Assembly: GCA_013911715.1 (NCBI GenBank)
Contig: JACEST010000090.1
Span: 1-8,067 of the forward strand
Direction: 5' to 3'
Length of the DNA: 8,067 nt
Origin: Sphingopyxis sp.
GTDB lineage: Bacteria > Pseudomonadota > Alphaproteobacteria > Sphingomonadales > Sphingomonadaceae
In this document: one piece after another, positions 5,928 through 8,067 of the stretch
Numbering within the stretch: position 1 is the stretch's first letter
Layout of the letters: each line of letters begins with the position of its first letter
The notes under the pieces: model-generated
Database searches by the model: none
Told to the model about the DNA's origin: nothing
The model's input: the letters and a program-made list of their open reading frames with translations, nothing else
Program-made: the position numbers and the translations under genes

Positions 5928-8067
5928 ATGAACCGTTTTCGCGACAAATTTCCCGCCGAGCGGCGGCGCTTGCCGCAGCTCAGCCGCCGCTCCTTGCTGG
6001 TCGGCGCAGGGGCCGCCGGGGGGTTGGCGCTGGCCTGGGCAATATGGCCGCGTAGCTATGCCGTCAATATTGCCGCCGCGCCCGACGAAAGCCTGTTCAA
6101 CGCCTTTTTGAAAATCGCGCACGATGGGCGCGTCATCGTTGTGGTGCCGCAATGCGAAATGGGTCAGGGCGTGACCACGCTGCTGCCGCAAATCATCGCC
6201 GACGAATTGGGGGCCGATTGGCGCACCATCGCGGTCGAGCCTGCACCGATCAGTCCTAATTATGCCAATCTGCTGCTGGTCGATGGCGATAGCGGCAATG
6301 TGACGCCGCGCGCGCTGCTGCCCGACATGTTCACCGATGTGCGCCGCTGGACCCGCCGCGAATATGCCGAGCGCGAAGCGATGATGCTGACGGGCGGATC
6401 ATCGTCGGTACGGATGTTCGAAGAGCCCTGCCGCGCCGCCGCCGCGCAGGCGCGTGCGATGCTGATGATGGCCGCCGCCGCGCGCTGGGATGCCGACTGG
6501 CAGGCATGCGATACCGAAGGCGGCTTCGTGACGCTGGGGGAGCAGCGCCTGCGCTTTGGCGAACTGGCCGCCGAGGCCGCCGATTTTACTCCGCCCGCCC
6601 AGCCGCAATATCGCGCGGGCGCGACCGAGCCGCTCTATGGCCAGGAACTGACCCGGCTCGACGCGCCCGCCAAGGTCGACGGCAGCATGAATTATGCCGG
6701 TGACGTCCGCCTGCCCGGCATGGTCTATGCTGCGATCCGGCAGGGCCCGGTCGGCGACACGCGCCTGAAATCGATCAACAAAGCGGCGGGCATGAAGAGC
6801 CCCGACCTGCTTCATTATGTCCAGACCGAACGCTGGCTGGCCACCGTCGCGCGCAACTGGTGGGCGGCGAACCGCGCGCTCGACCGCTTTGGGCCGGTGT
6901 TTGAAACGACTGGAAAACCAGTATCGACAAGCAGCATCGACGCTGCGCTCGACACGGCGCTGAAGAGCGACGGCTGGCGGATCGAGGCGCGCGGCGATGT
7001 CGGCGCTGCATTCGCCGGACGCCGCCTGCTGGGCAGCGATTATGACGTTGCCCCCGCGCTCCACGCCGCCATCGAAACGCGCACCGCAACCGCCGCGCGC
7101 GACGGCAGCCGTCTGCGCGTCTGGGTGGCGACGCAGGCCCCGGCGCAGTGCCGCGCCGCCATTGCCGAAGCGACGGGCCGCGACGCCGCGAGCATCACAT
7201 TATTCCCCATGCCCGCCGGGGGCAGTTTCGGCAGTGCGCTTGACCATAGCGCGGCGGTGCAGGCCGCCGTCGTCGCCGAGGCTATCGACCGCCCGGTGCA
7301 ACTCATCTGGTCGCGCGCCGAGGAACTCATCCGCGATCTGCCGCGCCCGCCCGCACGCGCGCACCTGACCGCCAGCTTGAACCGGGCGGGCGGCATCGAC
7401 GCGCTGGCGGTCAAAATCGCTGTCCCGTCGGTCAGCCATGAGGTGCGGGAGCGGCTGGTCGGCAATCATCGGCCCCACGCGGCGCAAGTTGCCGCCGCTG
7501 GCCGCAGCGACGCTGGCGCGGTCGGCGGCGCGATGCCGCCCTATGCCATCCCGCATGTCAGCATCGATCATTATCCCGCCGACATCGGCCTGCCCGTCGG
7601 GCGCTGGCGCGGTAATTCCGACAGCTATTGCTGTTTCTTTACCGAATCCTTCGTCGATGAACTGGCCAAGCGCGCCGAGACCGACCCGCTGTCTTATCGC
7701 ATGGCGATGCTGTCGGGCGCGCCCGATGTTGCCCGCTGCCTGATCAGTGCAACGACAATCGGCGGTTGGGAGGGCGGGGTGCCCGAGGCTGCCCAGGGCC
7801 TCGCCTGCCACAGCATGCGCGGCAGCCACATCGCGCTGATGGCAACCGCCACAATGGGTGCCAATGGCCTGCGCGTGACGCAGCTGGTCGCGGCGGTCGA
7901 TTGTGGGCGCATCGTCAATCCCGCGATTGCGCGCCAGCAGATCGAGGGCGGGTTGATTTTCGGGCTGGCCGCCGCTGTCGGCGCGACAACAGACTATCGC
8001 GGCGGCGTAGCGACGGCGCGCAAACTCGGCCAGATCGGCCTGCCGCGCTTGTCGCACTGTCCTGAGA
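5928..8067 (+). CDS. Tat-exported xanthine dehydrogenase-family molybdopterin-binding subunit (IorB-like), 3'-partial
   Basis: Large catalytic subunit of the isoquinoline 1-oxidoreductase / aldehyde oxidase branch of the xanthine oxidase family. These enzymes hydroxylate or oxidise N-heterocycles or aldehydes using molybdopterin cytosine dinucleotide. The 713 residues present begin MNRFRDKFPAERRR. A twin-arginine signal follows (SRRSLLVGAGAAGGLALAWA, Arg20-Arg21), so the folded enzyme is probably exported to the periplasm. Family landmarks in order: CEMGQGVTT (76-84), LDAPAKVDGSMNYAGDVRLP, AGGSFG (430-435, the usual GGGFG loop), WRGNSDSYCCFFTESFVDEL (560-579), AVDCGRIVNPAIARQQIEGG (Cys659) and LGQIGLPRLSHCPE at the edge. 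The C-terminal segment, including the catalytic GxGE glutamate, lies outside. No [2Fe-2S] small subunit (IorA) or cofactor-assembly gene precedes it; these may lie downstream. The start is fixed by an in-frame stop directly upstream. Substrate cannot be told. Confidence 0.9.
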   Translation, partial: MNRFRDKFPAERRRLPQLSRRSLLVGAGAAGGLALAWAIWPRSYAVNIAAAPDESLFNAFLKIAHDGRVIVVVPQCEMGQGVTTLLPQIIADELGADWRTIAVEPAPISPNYANLLLVDGDSGNVTPRALLPDMFTDVRRWTRREYAEREAMMLTGGSSSVRMFEEPCRAAAAQARAMLMMAAAARWDADWQACDTEGGFVTLGEQRLRFGELAAEAADFTPPAQPQYRAGATEPLYGQELTRLDAPAKVDGSMNYAGDVRLPGMVYAAIRQGPVGDTRLKSINKAAGMKSPDLLHYVQTERWLATVARNWWAANRALDRFGPVFETTGKPVSTSSIDAALDTALKSDGWRIEARGDVGAAFAGRRLLGSDYDVAPALHAAIETRTATAARDGSRLRVWVATQAPAQCRAAIAEATGRDAASITLFPMPAGGSFGSALDHSAAVQAAVVAEAIDRPVQLIWSRAEELIRDLPRPPARAHLTASLNRAGGIDALAVKIAVPSVSHEVRERLVGNHRPHAAQVAAAGRSDAGAVGGAMPPYAIPHVSIDHYPADIGLPVGRWRGNSDSYCCFFTESFVDELAKRAETDPLSYRMAMLSGAPDVARCLISATTIGGWEGGVPEAAQGLACHSMRGSHIALMATATMGANGLRVTQLVAAVDCGRIVNPAIARQQIEGGLIFGLAAAVGATTDYRGGVATARKLGQIGLPRLSHCPE

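Noticed and set aside
7200..8057. 285-residue minus-strand open frame opposite the molybdoenzyme gene
   Set aside because: The plus-strand frame is continuous and carries conserved family motifs; the minus frame is a shadow.

Overview
The window is GC-rich, densely coded bacterial chromosome. The gene set and order (hflK-hflC-htrA on one strand, a divergent mrp/apbC ATPase, a small CoA-binding protein) and the codon use suggest an alphaproteobacterium. A sphingomonad (Sphingomonas/Sphingopyxis-like) is my best guess, made from recalled protein style and from the short palindromic repeat near 5.2 kb; no database search was run.

Minus strand, right to left: hflK (3659-2511), hflC (2511-1660, sharing one base with hflK), a 132-base leader, then htrA/degP (1527 to the left edge). 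This is an envelope and membrane-protein quality-control cluster. HflK and HflC form the SPFH-family complex that associates with the FtsH protease, and HtrA is a periplasmic serine protease with two PDZ domains. An 89-base divergent intergenic region separates hflK from the plus-strand genes.

Plus strand, left to right: mrp (Fe-S scaffold/carrier ATPase, about 3749-4744); a CoA-binding-domain protein one base later (4746-5168); an unrecognised probable lipoprotein (GTG start at 5165 overlapping the previous stop, or ATG 5288); and a large molybdopterin-binding subunit of the xanthine dehydrogenase / isoquinoline 1-oxidoreductase family with a twin-arginine export signal (5928 to beyond the right edge). 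The first three of these are packed like an operon.

Two structural oddities stand out. (1) The first 160 bases form a perfect fold-back: 62-base arms (1-62 and 99-160) around a 36-base loop. The true continuation of the HtrA C-terminus lies on the opposite strand from the rest of htrA, which points to a contig-edge or amplification chimera, or less likely a real fold-back duplication. (2) Two 20-base palindromes in opposite orientation (5200-5219, 5252-5271) sit in frame between what look like the charged n-region and the hydrophobic core of the lipoprotein signal peptide.

I saw no CRISPR array, tRNA, rRNA, transposase or phage gene. No stretch over 300 bases lacks a gene. I do not see a convincing new multi-gene system; the rest is mostly core chromosome.
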